Assembly: GCA_904418825.1 (NCBI GenBank) | Contig: CAJFPU010000018.1 | Span: 1 to 49,483, forward strand | DNA: 49,483 nt | DNA from: an uncultured Romboutsia sp. | Lineage (GTDB): Bacteria > Bacillota > Clostridia > Peptostreptococcales > Peptostreptococcaceae | Reading direction: 5' to 3' | Shown: piece by piece, positions 1 through 8,235 of the stretch | How positions within the stretch are numbered: the first letter of the stretch is position 1 | How the letters are laid out: each line of letters starts with the position of its first letter | Program-made: the position numbers and the translations under genes | The notes under the pieces: model-generated | What the model was told of the DNA's origin: nothing | What the model saw: only the letters and a program-made list of their open reading frames with translations | The model's database searches: none

Positions 1-1
1 A

Positions 2-493
2 TATATAAAAACACCTATTGGAAGATATAACAAAGATGTTTTAGTTAATAAAATTCCATTATTAAATAAAGGTATAAATGCCATTGTATCAATGAGATTT
101 TCAAAAGCACTTTATTTATTTGTTTCAACAGGGTTTCCATTGTTACAAGGACTTGATTATATAAAAGAAAGTTTAAATAATTCTATAGCAGAAAAAGCTG
201 TACAAAAAGCAAAAGAAGGTATAATAAGGGGCGAAACTTTAGCTGAAAATCTTGATGAAGCAAAATATTTTGACCCTGTACTTATTCAAATGCTTTCTAT
301 AGGGGAACAAACAGGGCAACTTGAAAATATAAGTAATCAAATGTCAGAGTTTTATGAGCATGAAGCGGATATTTACTTAAATAGAATGGTATCTATGATA
401 GAGCCTATTATGATAATTTTAGTAGGTATAATGGCAGCATTTTTAGTTATAGGTGTATTCTTACCAATGTTAAGTATATATGATGCTATTTAG
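2..493 (+). CDS. pilC: Type IV pilus inner-membrane platform protein PilC, C-terminal part
   Basis: This is the 3' end of a gene cut by the window edge; the reading frame is open from base 2 with no stop, so the ATG at 92 is internal. PilC/GspF proteins form the polytopic membrane platform that couples the assembly and retraction ATPases to pilin movement. Visible are the second cytoplasmic helical domain (FSKALYLFVSTGFPLLQGL, then the GEQTGQLENI stretch typical of T2SSF domains) and a final transmembrane helix (IMIILVGIMAAFLVIGVFLPML). It is followed after 16 bp by pilMN, as expected in a clostridial pilus operon. The assembly ATPase gene and the major pilin gene should lie upstream, outside the window. 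Confidence 0.9.
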   Translation, partial: YIKTPIGRYNKDVLVNKIPLLNKGINAIVSMRFSKALYLFVSTGFPLLQGLDYIKESLNNSIAEKAVQKAKEGIIRGETLAENLDEAKYFDPVLIQMLSIGEQTGQLENISNQMSEFYEHEADIYLNRMVSMIEPIMIILVGIMAAFLVIGVFLPMLSIYDAI

Positions 494-509
494 GAGGGAC
501 GAGTAATTA

Positions 510-2108
510 ATGACAAAACTTTATATATCTTACTATGGAGATTCAGTATCTATAGTAGAAGGTTTATATAAGAAAAATAAGTTTAATATATATGATATTA
601 TTCATATGAAAATAGATGATATAGAGCCAGATTATAGTGATAAGTATAAGCTATTAAAGGAGGCATTATCATCAAAAGTATTTAAATCAAAGAAAGCTGT
701 TTTATGTTTAAATACAAGAGATGTTATTGTTAAATCTGATAAGATACCTAAAATAGGACCAAAAGAGTTAGATGGAATAATGTCTTTAGAAATAGATGAA
801 ATGATTTCTCTTGAAAGAGATCAATATACATTTTCTTACGAAGTATTAAGGGAATTTGAAGAAAATGGAGAACAATTTTTAGATTTAGTATTAGCAGGAT
901 TAGAGACTACAGAAGTTGATAATCTATTAAATATTTTCAATGATTTTAATTTAAAATTAGAATACATAGATATACTACCAACAGCCTATGCAAGAGTTTT
1001 AAAAGAAGTAGAATATAATGATATGATGATAATTAACACTGGAAATTATAGTACATCAATTGATATATATAAAGAAGATTCATTATATATACATGATAAT
1101 GTTCCAGTTATGTTAAATGAAAATTCCCAAATATATGATTATATGAGATTAGCAGATGAAGCTAATGGATTAATGAACTATTATTCTTCTAGAAACTATG
1201 GAAAAATAGTTGATACCATATTACTTATAGGAACACATTATAATAACAATGATATAATTGATGGTTTCAAAAGAATATTCACAAGCGAAATAATATCTGG
1301 GATAGAAAATTTATATGATATAGAAACTGATATCAAAGAAAAAATAGATCAATCTGATTTAAATAGAATAGTAGAAATAATAGGTTGTATGTTAAGGGAA
1401 AAGAAAAAATCTATCTATTTCAAAATGAACCTATTACCAGAAGATATTAAAAGAAAAAATGAGAAAAATGAAAAAGCTTTAAAAATTCTAAAAGTATTAC
1501 CAATAGCTTTATTAATTTTAAGTTTACCAGTAATAACTTTAGGAGTTATGAATAATTTAAAGCAAAAAGAATTAGACTCAGTTAAATCTGAATTAGAAAA
1601 AATAAAAGAAGAATATGGTCAAATAAGCCAAATAGAAGAAGAGATAAAATCAATTCAAGAAGAAATTGAGTTATATGATATGCTTATACAAAAAGAGCCT
1701 AAGTGGGGAACAATTCTTGGTGCTATAGATAAAAATATACCGTGCAAAGTTCAATTAGAAAATTTAAGCTTAAGTTATGTTGCTGAAAATAACACAGAGA
1801 ATCAAAATAATGAACAAGTACAAAATGAAAATAATACTCAAGAAAGTGAAACTTCAACAACTCAAGGTGATGAACAAAATGAAAAGTTATATGATAAAGT
1901 TCCTAACTTTATATCTATAACAGGTAAAGCAAGTACACCATCACTTGTAGGTCAATTTGTATATAACCTTAAAGCATTAACTTACTTTGATGATATAAAA
2001 TTATCTGGTGTTACTGAACAAACTTCAGGAGATGAGAATAACAAGAAGACTTCATATAGTTTTAGCATTACAGCTAAGGTAAAGGATGGTGTAATCGCAA
2101 GTGAATAA
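510..2108 (+). CDS. pilMN: PilM-PilN fusion protein, type IV pilus alignment subcomplex
   Basis: A 532-residue protein fusing the two usually separate alignment proteins. Residues about 1-310 form an actin-like PilM domain (start TKLYISYYGDSVSIVEG, internal strand MIINTGNYSTSIDIY). Around residues 320-350 a membrane helix (LPIALLILSLPVITLGV) begins the PilN part, followed by a charged coiled coil and an Asn/Gln-rich linker (about 430-455) before the final PilN fold. PilM recruits the ATPase on the cytoplasmic side and PilN continues outside the membrane to pair with PilO. The start has a strong ribosome site (GGAGGGACG). The last 8 bases overlap pilO. Fused PilMN is known from Clostridioides-type clusters, so the fusion is expected rather than an error. 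Confidence 0.88.
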   Translation: MTKLYISYYGDSVSIVEGLYKKNKFNIYDIIHMKIDDIEPDYSDKYKLLKEALSSKVFKSKKAVLCLNTRDVIVKSDKIPKIGPKELDGIMSLEIDEMISLERDQYTFSYEVLREFEENGEQFLDLVLAGLETTEVDNLLNIFNDFNLKLEYIDILPTAYARVLKEVEYNDMMIINTGNYSTSIDIYKEDSLYIHDNVPVMLNENSQIYDYMRLADEANGLMNYYSSRNYGKIVDTILLIGTHYNNNDIIDGFKRIFTSEIISGIENLYDIETDIKEKIDQSDLNRIVEIIGCMLREKKKSIYFKMNLLPEDIKRKNEKNEKALKILKVLPIALLILSLPVITLGVMNNLKQKELDSVKSELEKIKEEYGQISQIEEEIKSIQEEIELYDMLIQKEPKWGTILGAIDKNIPCKVQLENLSLSYVAENNTENQNNEQVQNENNTQESETSTTQGDEQNEKLYDKVPNFISITGKASTPSLVGQFVYNLKALTYFDDIKLSGVTEQTSGDENNKKTSYSFSITAKVKDGVIASE

Positions 2109-3003
2109 CGATAAATTAGATGAAGAAAAAGAGAAAAAAAATATTTTACAAATGGATGTTAAAGACTTATTTAAATCTGATATTTTAAAGCAAGACATAA
2201 GCCCTAAAATGGCTCTTATAGTTATAGGAATTTTATGTACGATTGGTTTATATGGATATTTTATAATTTATCCTAAATATACTGAATATAAATCAACTGT
2301 ATCTAATTTAGAAGCAGCACAAGGGGAGTTACTACAATATCAACAAAGAATGGATGAAATTCCATTATTAGAAGAAAAGCTAAGTGATTTAACAAGAGAA
2401 GCTAAGGTAAAAAGTAAAAAATTAAGCCACGATATGGAAGATGGATTATTTCTTATAGGACTTGATAAAATGATAAATGATTTGGAGATTACATTAAAAA
2501 ATTATAAGATAGATGAAATTGTAGACTATGATAAATTCTATGCTATACCTATGTCAATAGACGTTGAAGGTGATTATAGAAGAGTAAGAGAACTAATATA
2601 TTTTTTAGAGGAACAAAAAAATGTTACTCAAGTAATGGATTATAACATGAGTGCTAAAATGACTGAAACCAAAAAAGAGGTTAGTAAAACAGTTTATTGG
2701 ACTAATGAAGACGAACATTATCATTTAAATCAAAGTTGCACAAATATATCAGAAGGACAAAAAATATCAAAGGGAACAATAGAACAGGCTCAAGCTGCAG
2801 GAAAAACTCCTGATTCATATTGTGTAGGAGATATTGCTGATACTATGGATGTAGAGGTTACTTCTACAGCTAAGGGCGATATTTCAGCAAATATTAAATT
2901 TATAGTTTATAGCTCGGATAAAGATATTATTAAGTTGGAAACTGATGAGCCAGAAACTTGGAAGCCTGGTAAGTACAATCCATTTAAAGATACTTTAAAT
3001 TAG
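2101..3003 (+). CDS. pilO: PilO-like pilus alignment protein with an inserted Cys/His module
   Basis: 300 residues, GTG start overlapping the end of pilMN by 8 bp (translational coupling likely). Residues about 36-56 are one membrane helix (MALIVIGILCTIGLYGYF), then a coiled coil and a PilO ferredoxin-like domain (IPMSIDVEGDYRRVRELIYFL is the characteristic strand-helix). Between residues about 197 and 245 the domain is interrupted by a module with VYWT, H206-Y-H208, C213 and C241. This resembles the short Y-H...C...C..C module seen at the ends of many clostridial secreted proteins, but only one Cys remains at the C-terminal position. The fold then resumes with MDVEVTSTAKGDISANIKF. PilO assignment is from position and topology; the role of the insertion is unknown. 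Confidence 0.82.
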   Translation: MNNDKLDEEKEKKNILQMDVKDLFKSDILKQDISPKMALIVIGILCTIGLYGYFIIYPKYTEYKSTVSNLEAAQGELLQYQQRMDEIPLLEEKLSDLTREAKVKSKKLSHDMEDGLFLIGLDKMINDLEITLKNYKIDEIVDYDKFYAIPMSIDVEGDYRRVRELIYFLEEQKNVTQVMDYNMSAKMTETKKEVSKTVYWTNEDEHYHLNQSCTNISEGQKISKGTIEQAQAAGKTPDSYCVGDIADTMDVEVTSTAKGDISANIKFIVYSSDKDIIKLETDEPETWKPGKYNPFKDTLN

Positions 3004-3021
3004 TTTCATAAGAAACATTAA

Positions 3022-3065
3022 GTAAGAAGCCTTGTAAAAATTTAATATTTGAGCAAGGCTTTTAC
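3022..3065 (+). other. Intra-operon hairpin between pilO and the broken pilin gene
   Basis: AAGCCTTG (3027-3034) pairs with CAAGGCTT (3054-3061), and the stem extends outward by GTAA/TTAC with one bulged G. The loop is about 19 nt and A/T-rich. There is no run of T long enough for a strong terminator, so it could be a weak attenuator or an mRNA-processing or stability element that lowers expression of the distal pilin genes relative to pilMN-pilO. A smaller hairpin (GTTTC-ATAA-GAAAC, 3003-3016) lies just before it. Confidence 0.5.
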
Positions 3066-3086
3066 TTATGAAGGGTGAGTGATATA

Positions 3087-3580
3087 TTGAAAAAGTTAAA
3101 AAGTGAATCTGGTTCAGCTATGATATTGGCTTTGTTTTTGATGATTTTAGTTAGTATTGTTTTTTGATGATTTTAGTTAGTATTGTTATGATTTCTTTTT
3201 CTAATCAAGTAGCGAATCAAGTAAAATCTACTATGAACTTAAATAAAGATAGACAAGAAATGTATGATAGAGAATCTGAAATAGAAGAATTTATAGAAAA
3301 TTTTATAAAAAATATAGAAGTTTCAACTAATTTATATCCAGATAAAGAATATGTAGAATGTGGAGAATATAAAGTATATTATATAAATACAAATGTAGAA
3401 GTTGCACCTGAAAATCAAGGTGATAATGCTGTTAAATTTGGTATAGCTTTTAAAAGTAATAACGAAGAAAGTAATATAGAAGTTAGAGTTTCAAATATTA
3501 AAGATGGAGATTATGATATAGACTATGCAGTAAAATCTTGGAGAGAACAAAATGCGGGAGTTGATTCTGTAAATGAGTAA
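3087..3580 (+). pseudogene. Minor pilin (PilX/PilV-like) interrupted by a 26-bp tandem duplication
   Basis: The natural start is TTG 3087 with an AAGGGTGAG ribosome site 7 bp upstream. The frame encodes a prepilin leader (MKKLKSESG) and hydrophobic helix (SAMILALFLMILVSIV), then hits TGA at 3165-3167. The helix, charged body and C-terminus continue in another frame to 3580. The cause is an exact 26-bp duplication (3135-3160 and 3161-3186). Removing one copy leaves 468 bp, an uninterrupted 155-residue pilin with the helix continuing ...LVSIVMISFSNQV. The mature N-terminus (S-A-M-I-L) lacks Glu5, as in PilX/GspK-type tip-associated minor pilins. By position it matches the C. difficile minor pilin called PilV. 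It is listed as broken, but a reversible slippage switch or an assembly error is also possible. Confidence 0.85.
3135..3187 (+). repeat. Perfect 26-bp direct tandem duplication inside the pilin helix codons
   Basis: The unit runs from 3135 to 3160 and is repeated base for base at 3161-3186, with one further matching base. It begins TTTTTGATGATTTTAG and ends TTAGTATTGT. Because 26 is not a multiple of 3, one copy gives an open pilin gene, two copies a frameshift, and four copies would restore the frame. The second copy creates TGATG (3165-3169), a stop codon overlapping an ATG in the frame of the pilin body. Confidence 0.95.
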
Positions 3581-4001
3581 ATTGAAAAAATCAAAAGGAT
3601 TTACACTAATTGAGTTATTAGTAGCATTAGCGATAGTAAGTACTATACTTTTAGCTTTCTTTAAAGTTACTGATAGCACTACTAAAATGAATGTTAAAAA
3701 TGACTTAGATATAAAGGCTTTAAATCTTGCTCAAAGTGAAATAGAGAATTTAAGAAATCAGATAAAAAATAATACTCTAATAGAAGAAGATATTGAACCT
3801 TATAAAAAAAGTATAGATGGAAAAGAATTTAATATAGATTTAGATATAACTAAATCTAATGTAAATACTAAAAATGATAATGTAAATACAGGGCTATATA
3901 TGTATACAATTAGTATAAGTGTACAACCTGTTGATACTTATTTTAGTGAAAAAACAACAGAATTAAAAGACATAAAAATACTATCAAAAAATTCACAATA
4001 G
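3573..4001 (+). CDS. Minor type IV prepilin
   Basis: 142 residues with a textbook class III leader: MSKLKKSKG followed by FTLIELLVALAIVSTILLAFF, that is Gly(-1)/Phe(+1) and Glu5, so it should be cut and N-methylated by the prepilin peptidase encoded downstream. The rest is a short hydrophilic pilin head with no cysteines. It overlaps the preceding pilin gene by 8 bp, which suggests coupled translation; if ribosomes stop early in the frameshifted upstream gene, expression here may fall. In C. difficile the corresponding minor pilin is called PilU; the match here is by order and size only. Confidence 0.85.
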   Translation: MSKLKKSKGFTLIELLVALAIVSTILLAFFKVTDSTTKMNVKNDLDIKALNLAQSEIENLRNQIKNNTLIEEDIEPYKKSIDGKEFNIDLDITKSNVNTKNDNVNTGLYMYTISISVQPVDTYFSEKTTELKDIKILSKNSQ

Positions 4002-4045
4002 ACATATAAATTAATACACAATAAATTATGAAAGAAGGAATATTA

Positions 4046-5110
4046 ATGAATATATTTAAATTACTAGAAATAGGGGTAGAGCTTGGAGCATCTGATATAC
4101 ACATAACAGTAGATAGCCCACCAATAGCAAGAGTTAAAGGAAGCTTTATAAAATTAAGAGAAGAAAACTTATCTAAAGAAGATACATTTCAAATGGCCAA
4201 AGAAATAACAGGGCCAAAGAAATTCAAAATACTAGAAGAACATGGAGAAGTAGACTTATCAGTATCTATAAAAACAGGAGATAGATTCAGGGTAAATGCT
4301 TATAAACAAAAAGGAAACTATGCAATAGCAATAAGAACAATAACATCACAGATACCAACATTTAAAACACTAGGTCTACCAGATGTGGTTGCATCATTTG
4401 CTCAAAAACATAAAGGATTAGTACTTGTAACAGGACCAACAGGAAGTGGTAAAAGTACAACACTAGCGAGTTTAATAGATATAATAAACTCGACACAAGA
4501 AAGACATATAATAACACTAGAAGACCCAATAGAATATGTACATCATCATAAAAAAGGAATAGTAAATCAAAGAGAAATTGGAAATGACACAGACTCATTT
4601 AATGCTGCATTAAGAGCAGCACTACGTCAAGACCCTGATGTAATTCTAGTAGGAGAGATGAGGGACCCTGAAACTGTTTCGATAGCACTTACAGCAGCAG
4701 AAACAGGACATTTAGTTTTTTCAACACTTCACACAGTTGGTTCAGCAAAAACTATAGATAGAATAGTAGATATGTTCCCAGCAGAACAACAACAACAAGT
4801 TAGAACACAATTATCAACTGTATGTGAAGGAGTTATATCACAACAATTAATAAAAACTATAGATGGAAGAAATAGAGTAGCTGCACTAGAGGTTATGGTT
4901 ACAACACCTGCAATTAGAAATTTAATAAGAGAAAATAAAACATATCAAATTCAAAATATAATACAAACAAGTTCTAAAATAGGAATGCAAAGTATGGACC
5001 AAGAACTTGTTAATTTATTTAGACAAGGAAAAATATCTAAAGAAAGTGTATTAAGTAGATGTACAGATTTTGAATATACATCTAGATTAGTTGGAGGAAT
5101 GAACTATTAA
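4046..5110 (+). CDS. pilT: Type IV pilus retraction ATPase PilT
   Basis: 354 residues. The ATG at 4046 is preferred over ATG 4028 because AGAAGGA lies 7 bp upstream of it and the product then begins MNIFKLLEIGVELGASDIHI, the usual PilT start. Motifs in order: PAS-like N-terminal domain; Walker A GPTGSGKST; Asp box (HIITLEDPIEY); Walker B DVILVGEMRD; His box (STLHTVGSAKTIDRIVDMFP); and the PilT-specific AIRNLIRE motif near residue 285, needed for retraction in well-studied PilT proteins. It powers pilus depolymerisation and twitching. It lies between two minor pilin genes, unlike the C. difficile order as I recall it. Confidence 0.95.
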   Translation: MNIFKLLEIGVELGASDIHITVDSPPIARVKGSFIKLREENLSKEDTFQMAKEITGPKKFKILEEHGEVDLSVSIKTGDRFRVNAYKQKGNYAIAIRTITSQIPTFKTLGLPDVVASFAQKHKGLVLVTGPTGSGKSTTLASLIDIINSTQERHIITLEDPIEYVHHHKKGIVNQREIGNDTDSFNAALRAALRQDPDVILVGEMRDPETVSIALTAAETGHLVFSTLHTVGSAKTIDRIVDMFPAEQQQQVRTQLSTVCEGVISQQLIKTIDGRNRVAALEVMVTTPAIRNLIRENKTYQIQNIIQTSSKIGMQSMDQELVNLFRQGKISKESVLSRCTDFEYTSRLVGGMNY

Positions 5111-5128
5111 GTTTTTGGAGGAGATTGA

Positions 5129-6718
5129 ATGATAAAAAGAAATAATAAAGGTTTTACTTTATTAGAGTTACTGATTTCAATTTTTATATTAACGACAGTT
5201 ATTTTTTTAGGGTATAGAGTAATAAATAAATCTACGATTGATATCAAAAATCAAAGTAATATAAATAAAGGTCAGTTGACTGTAAATGATATGAATAAAT
5301 ATTTAACTAAGGATTTAGAACGTGCAAGGAATGTATCATTATCATCAAATTATCTAATGGAACAAAATACATTTACAGATGATTCTACACAAGAAAATAC
5401 AATAACTAATAATAAAAAGTTAAAAGAAGCATTTGGACAGTATTTAGAAGATACAGAAAATGATTTATCAACAGATGAAAAATTTATCTATAGTTATAAC
5501 ATAGATTATAAAAAAGATGAAAATAATACCGAAAAGATAACTTATAATGTAGAGATTATTAAAGATAAAAATAATTACAAATATAGTATATTAAGAGAAG
5601 GAACAAATGAAGTCTTAATAACTTTTATAACTAATGAAATATTAACTGAGGAAGTACTAAGTAGAGATGATAAATTACCATTTACAATTGGATTAGATAG
5701 TCCATATGAAGTTACTTTAGGATATGCTGGTAAAAATAATGATGAATTTGTAGAACATCAATTTGTTGTTGCTTCTAGGTTACATGATCTTTATGGTGGG
5801 GAAGATGGAAGTACTGGATCTGGTAGTGGCGGAAATGGAGATGGAAGCATTGGATCTGGAGAAGCAAGTGATTATTTAAATTATTGCTTAAATAAAGCAC
5901 AATCTTATATTAATAAGTTAGGTAATAACGATATTAGTAATTTAATAAATGAAATATTTAAAATTTCATTAAAAGAAAAATATGATAGTAATGATTTAGA
6001 TAGTATGGATAATTATGCAGATAAGTTAATTGAGAATATTAATAATATTAGAAATAACTGTGATAAACAATATTTAGACAACAATCAGCAAAATCTAAAT
6101 GGAGCAGAGTATTATTTAAATGTAGTAAAAAGCATTTTAGATAATTTTAATAATCAAAATAATAATATAGATAGAAATCATTTAAATAATATTATTAATA
6201 TAGTAAGTCAGACTTTAAAATATAAATGTCTAACATCTTATCCAGATGGAGCAAAGAATAAAATTGTAGCACTAAAAGCAGCTATAATGGAGCAAAAAAA
6301 TATAAGTAATAATAATTCTACACCAATAGGATCACAGGTTGATGAACAAGCAAAAATAATTGATAATTATGAATTAAACTTTGACAATAAAATTGTGAGC
6401 GATAGAATAGATAAAATGTGTCAAATGCTAGATTTAATTGTAGCGAAAACGTGGCAAACAGATAATATAGATAATGATATAAATGAATTAAGTCAATTTA
6501 TAAATGATACAATCGATATCATAATAGAATTTGAAATTAGCTTAAAAACATATATATATAATAATATACCAATATGTGATAATATTCCTTCAGATTTAAT
6601 AAATAAGATTAATTTATGTGCTGAAGATGTAATTTTAAAAATGAATGAAGCGAATGAAATTCTTGTATCTATAAAAGCACAATTAAATAGAGTAAATTAT
6701 ATAAAAATTAATAATTAA
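5129..6718 (+). CDS. Large minor prepilin with Asn-rich C-terminal extension (PilK-like)
   Basis: 529 residues, far longer than an ordinary pilin. MIKRNNKG precedes FTLLELLISIFILTTVIFLGY: a class III leader with Glu5. Residues about 30-225 form a pilin/PilW-like head. A Gly/Ser linker (about 231-250, GGEDGSTGSGSGGNGDG) connects to about 280 residues rich in Asn and predicted to be helical, without cysteines and without a family I recognise. This organisation matches the oversized minor pilin PilK of C. difficile, which probably sits at the pilus tip; the assignment rests on position and architecture. The ribosome site is GGAGGAGA. The C-terminal region is a candidate adhesive or surface-exposed tip domain. 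Confidence 0.8.
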   Translation: MIKRNNKGFTLLELLISIFILTTVIFLGYRVINKSTIDIKNQSNINKGQLTVNDMNKYLTKDLERARNVSLSSNYLMEQNTFTDDSTQENTITNNKKLKEAFGQYLEDTENDLSTDEKFIYSYNIDYKKDENNTEKITYNVEIIKDKNNYKYSILREGTNEVLITFITNEILTEEVLSRDDKLPFTIGLDSPYEVTLGYAGKNNDEFVEHQFVVASRLHDLYGGEDGSTGSGSGGNGDGSIGSGEASDYLNYCLNKAQSYINKLGNNDISNLINEIFKISLKEKYDSNDLDSMDNYADKLIENINNIRNNCDKQYLDNNQQNLNGAEYYLNVVKSILDNFNNQNNNIDRNHLNNIINIVSQTLKYKCLTSYPDGAKNKIVALKAAIMEQKNISNNNSTPIGSQVDEQAKIIDNYELNFDNKIVSDRIDKMCQMLDLIVAKTWQTDNIDNDINELSQFINDTIDIIIEFEISLKTYIYNNIPICDNIPSDLINKINLCAEDVILKMNEANEILVSIKAQLNRVNYIKINN

Positions 6719-6735
6719 ATAGATGGAGTTTTTAT

Positions 6736-7512
6736 ATGGAAATATATTTTACAATAATATCATTTATAATGGGGATATTATTAGGTAGCTTCTTCAACGT
6801 ATGTATATACCGAATACCAAACAATCAATCAATAGTAAATCCACCATCACACTGCTACAACTGTAACACTAGACTAAAACCACTAGACTTAGTTCCAATA
6901 CTAAGCTGGGCTTTACTAAGAGGTAAATGTAGATACTGTGGACAAAAGATCAGTTCAAGATATGCCTTAGTAGAGTTATTAACAGGAATACTGTTTGTAT
7001 TAGTGTATAAAGTTTACGGATATAACACAATAACCTTATATTATCTATTATTAGTATCATTACTAGTAATAATAACATTCATAGACTTAGACCACTATAT
7101 AATACCAGATGAGCTTATTATATTTGGCTTAATAGGAGCATTAATCTTTAATATCCTAGGTCAAGGAATAAGCATAAAAGATAGCTTACTTGGAGGTCTA
7201 ATTTGTGGTGGTGGAATGCTAGTTTTAATCCATCTAATAGAGTTGTTAATCAAAAAAGAAGCGATGGGTGGAGGAGATATAAAGCTATTTGGTATGGTAG
7301 GATTATTTTTAGGATTAAAACTAGGACTTCTTACAATACTTCTAAGTGTTTATATAGGAGCTACTTATGGAATACTAACCATTATATATAGCAAAATAAA
7401 GAAAAAAGAATATAACTCAATGATACCTTATGGACCATTTATATCTGTAGGAGCATTGATTAGTATTTTATATGGTACAAATATAATGAATTGGTATATT
7501 GGATTATTCTAA
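6736..7512 (+). CDS. pilD: Prepilin peptidase / N-methyltransferase (A24 family)
   Basis: 258 residues, complete type. The N-terminal domain carries two CxxC pairs (CYNC and CRYC) of the zinc-binding methyltransferase region. The integral-membrane aspartyl protease follows, with both catalytic motifs: FIDLDHYIIPD (first Asp) and GGGDIKLFG (GxGD, second Asp). It cuts the leaders of the minor pilins encoded just upstream and methylates the new N-terminus. It is a polytopic membrane protein of about seven helices, 17 bp downstream of the large minor pilin. Confidence 0.95.
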   Translation: MEIYFTIISFIMGILLGSFFNVCIYRIPNNQSIVNPPSHCYNCNTRLKPLDLVPILSWALLRGKCRYCGQKISSRYALVELLTGILFVLVYKVYGYNTITLYYLLLVSLLVIITFIDLDHYIIPDELIIFGLIGALIFNILGQGISIKDSLLGGLICGGGMLVLIHLIELLIKKEAMGGGDIKLFGMVGLFLGLKLGLLTILLSVYIGATYGILTIIYSKIKKKEYNSMIPYGPFISVGALISILYGTNIMNWYIGLF

Positions 7513-7573
7513 TATACCAATTTGTTATTAAGACAATAAAATATAAATGATTGCATAATGAGTTTAAAGTCAA

Positions 7574-7595
7574 TAATAGTAGTAACCTACTATTA
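7574..7595 (+). other. Hairpin between the two prepilin peptidase genes
   Basis: TAATAGTAG-TAAC-CTACTATTA, a perfect 9-bp stem with a 4-nt loop, 11 bp before the start of the second peptidase. There is no T-run, so it is not an intrinsic terminator. Its position where a ribosome site would normally be suggests an effect on translation or mRNA stability of the downstream gene. Confidence 0.5.
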
Positions 7596-7606
7596 CCCTT
7601 TAACAT

Positions 7607-8224
7607 ATGATATATATAATATTAATTTCAATAATAATATCACATATATGCAATAAACAAATTTATAAAATATGTGATGATTTAGAAAAATCTAAAAAGA
7701 ACACAATAATAATTTACACACTAATAATTTTAACAATGATATTGATTTATAAAAAATATGGAATAACATTACAATCAATAAAATACTTATCATTAATACC
7801 ATTTATAATCGTAATTTCAATAATAGACTATCATACAACATACATATATGATATAACAATACTTAGTGGTATAATAATCCAAGGTGGAGTATTTTTAATA
7901 TCACCAGATGTTAAAACATATATAAGCGCACTGTTAATAGGAATCATAATACCATATATATTAGCTAAAATAACTAAAGGATTAGGTGAAGGTGACATAG
8001 GTCTTTATGGCTTATGTTGTTTTGTATTAGGTAAAAACTACTCAATATACTTAATATCTTTATCGTTTATATTAGCATCAATATATTGTGTGTATATACT
8101 TATAACAAAAAGTGGTAAAATAAGAAAAATACCATTTGCACCATTTATATCACTAGCAACAGTTTTAATAATACTAACCAATTTTGATATACTCAATATT
8201 TGGTTTAATATAATAGGTAATTAA
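7607..8224 (+). CDS. Second, short prepilin peptidase-like A24 protein (no methyltransferase domain)
   Basis: 205 residues and polytopic. The two aspartyl motifs are present ([12 protein letters not shown] and GEGDIGLYG), but the Cys-rich N-terminal domain of the full-length enzyme is absent, so the product may cut but probably not methylate prepilins. The upstream in-frame TAA at 7601-7603 makes ATG 7607 the first possible start. No Shine-Dalgarno sequence precedes it; a hairpin lies there instead. C. difficile clusters also carry two pilD-type genes in tandem. It could be specialised for particular pilins or be weakly expressed. Confidence 0.85.
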   Translation: MIYIILISIIISHICNKQIYKICDDLEKSKKNTIIIYTLIILTMILIYKKYGITLQSIKYLSLIPFIIVISIIDYHTTYIYDITILSGIIIQGGVFLISPDVKTYISALLIGIIIPYILAKITKGLGEGDIGLYGLCCFVLGKNYSIYLISLSFILASIYCVYILITKSGKIRKIPFAPFISLATVLIILTNFDILNIWFNIIGN

Positions 8225-8235
8225 GGAGGAATACT

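Noticed and set aside
510-2108. PilM-PilN fusion as a sequencing artefact
   Set aside because: The frame is continuous through a plausible membrane helix, and fused PilMN is known from Clostridioides-type pilus clusters.
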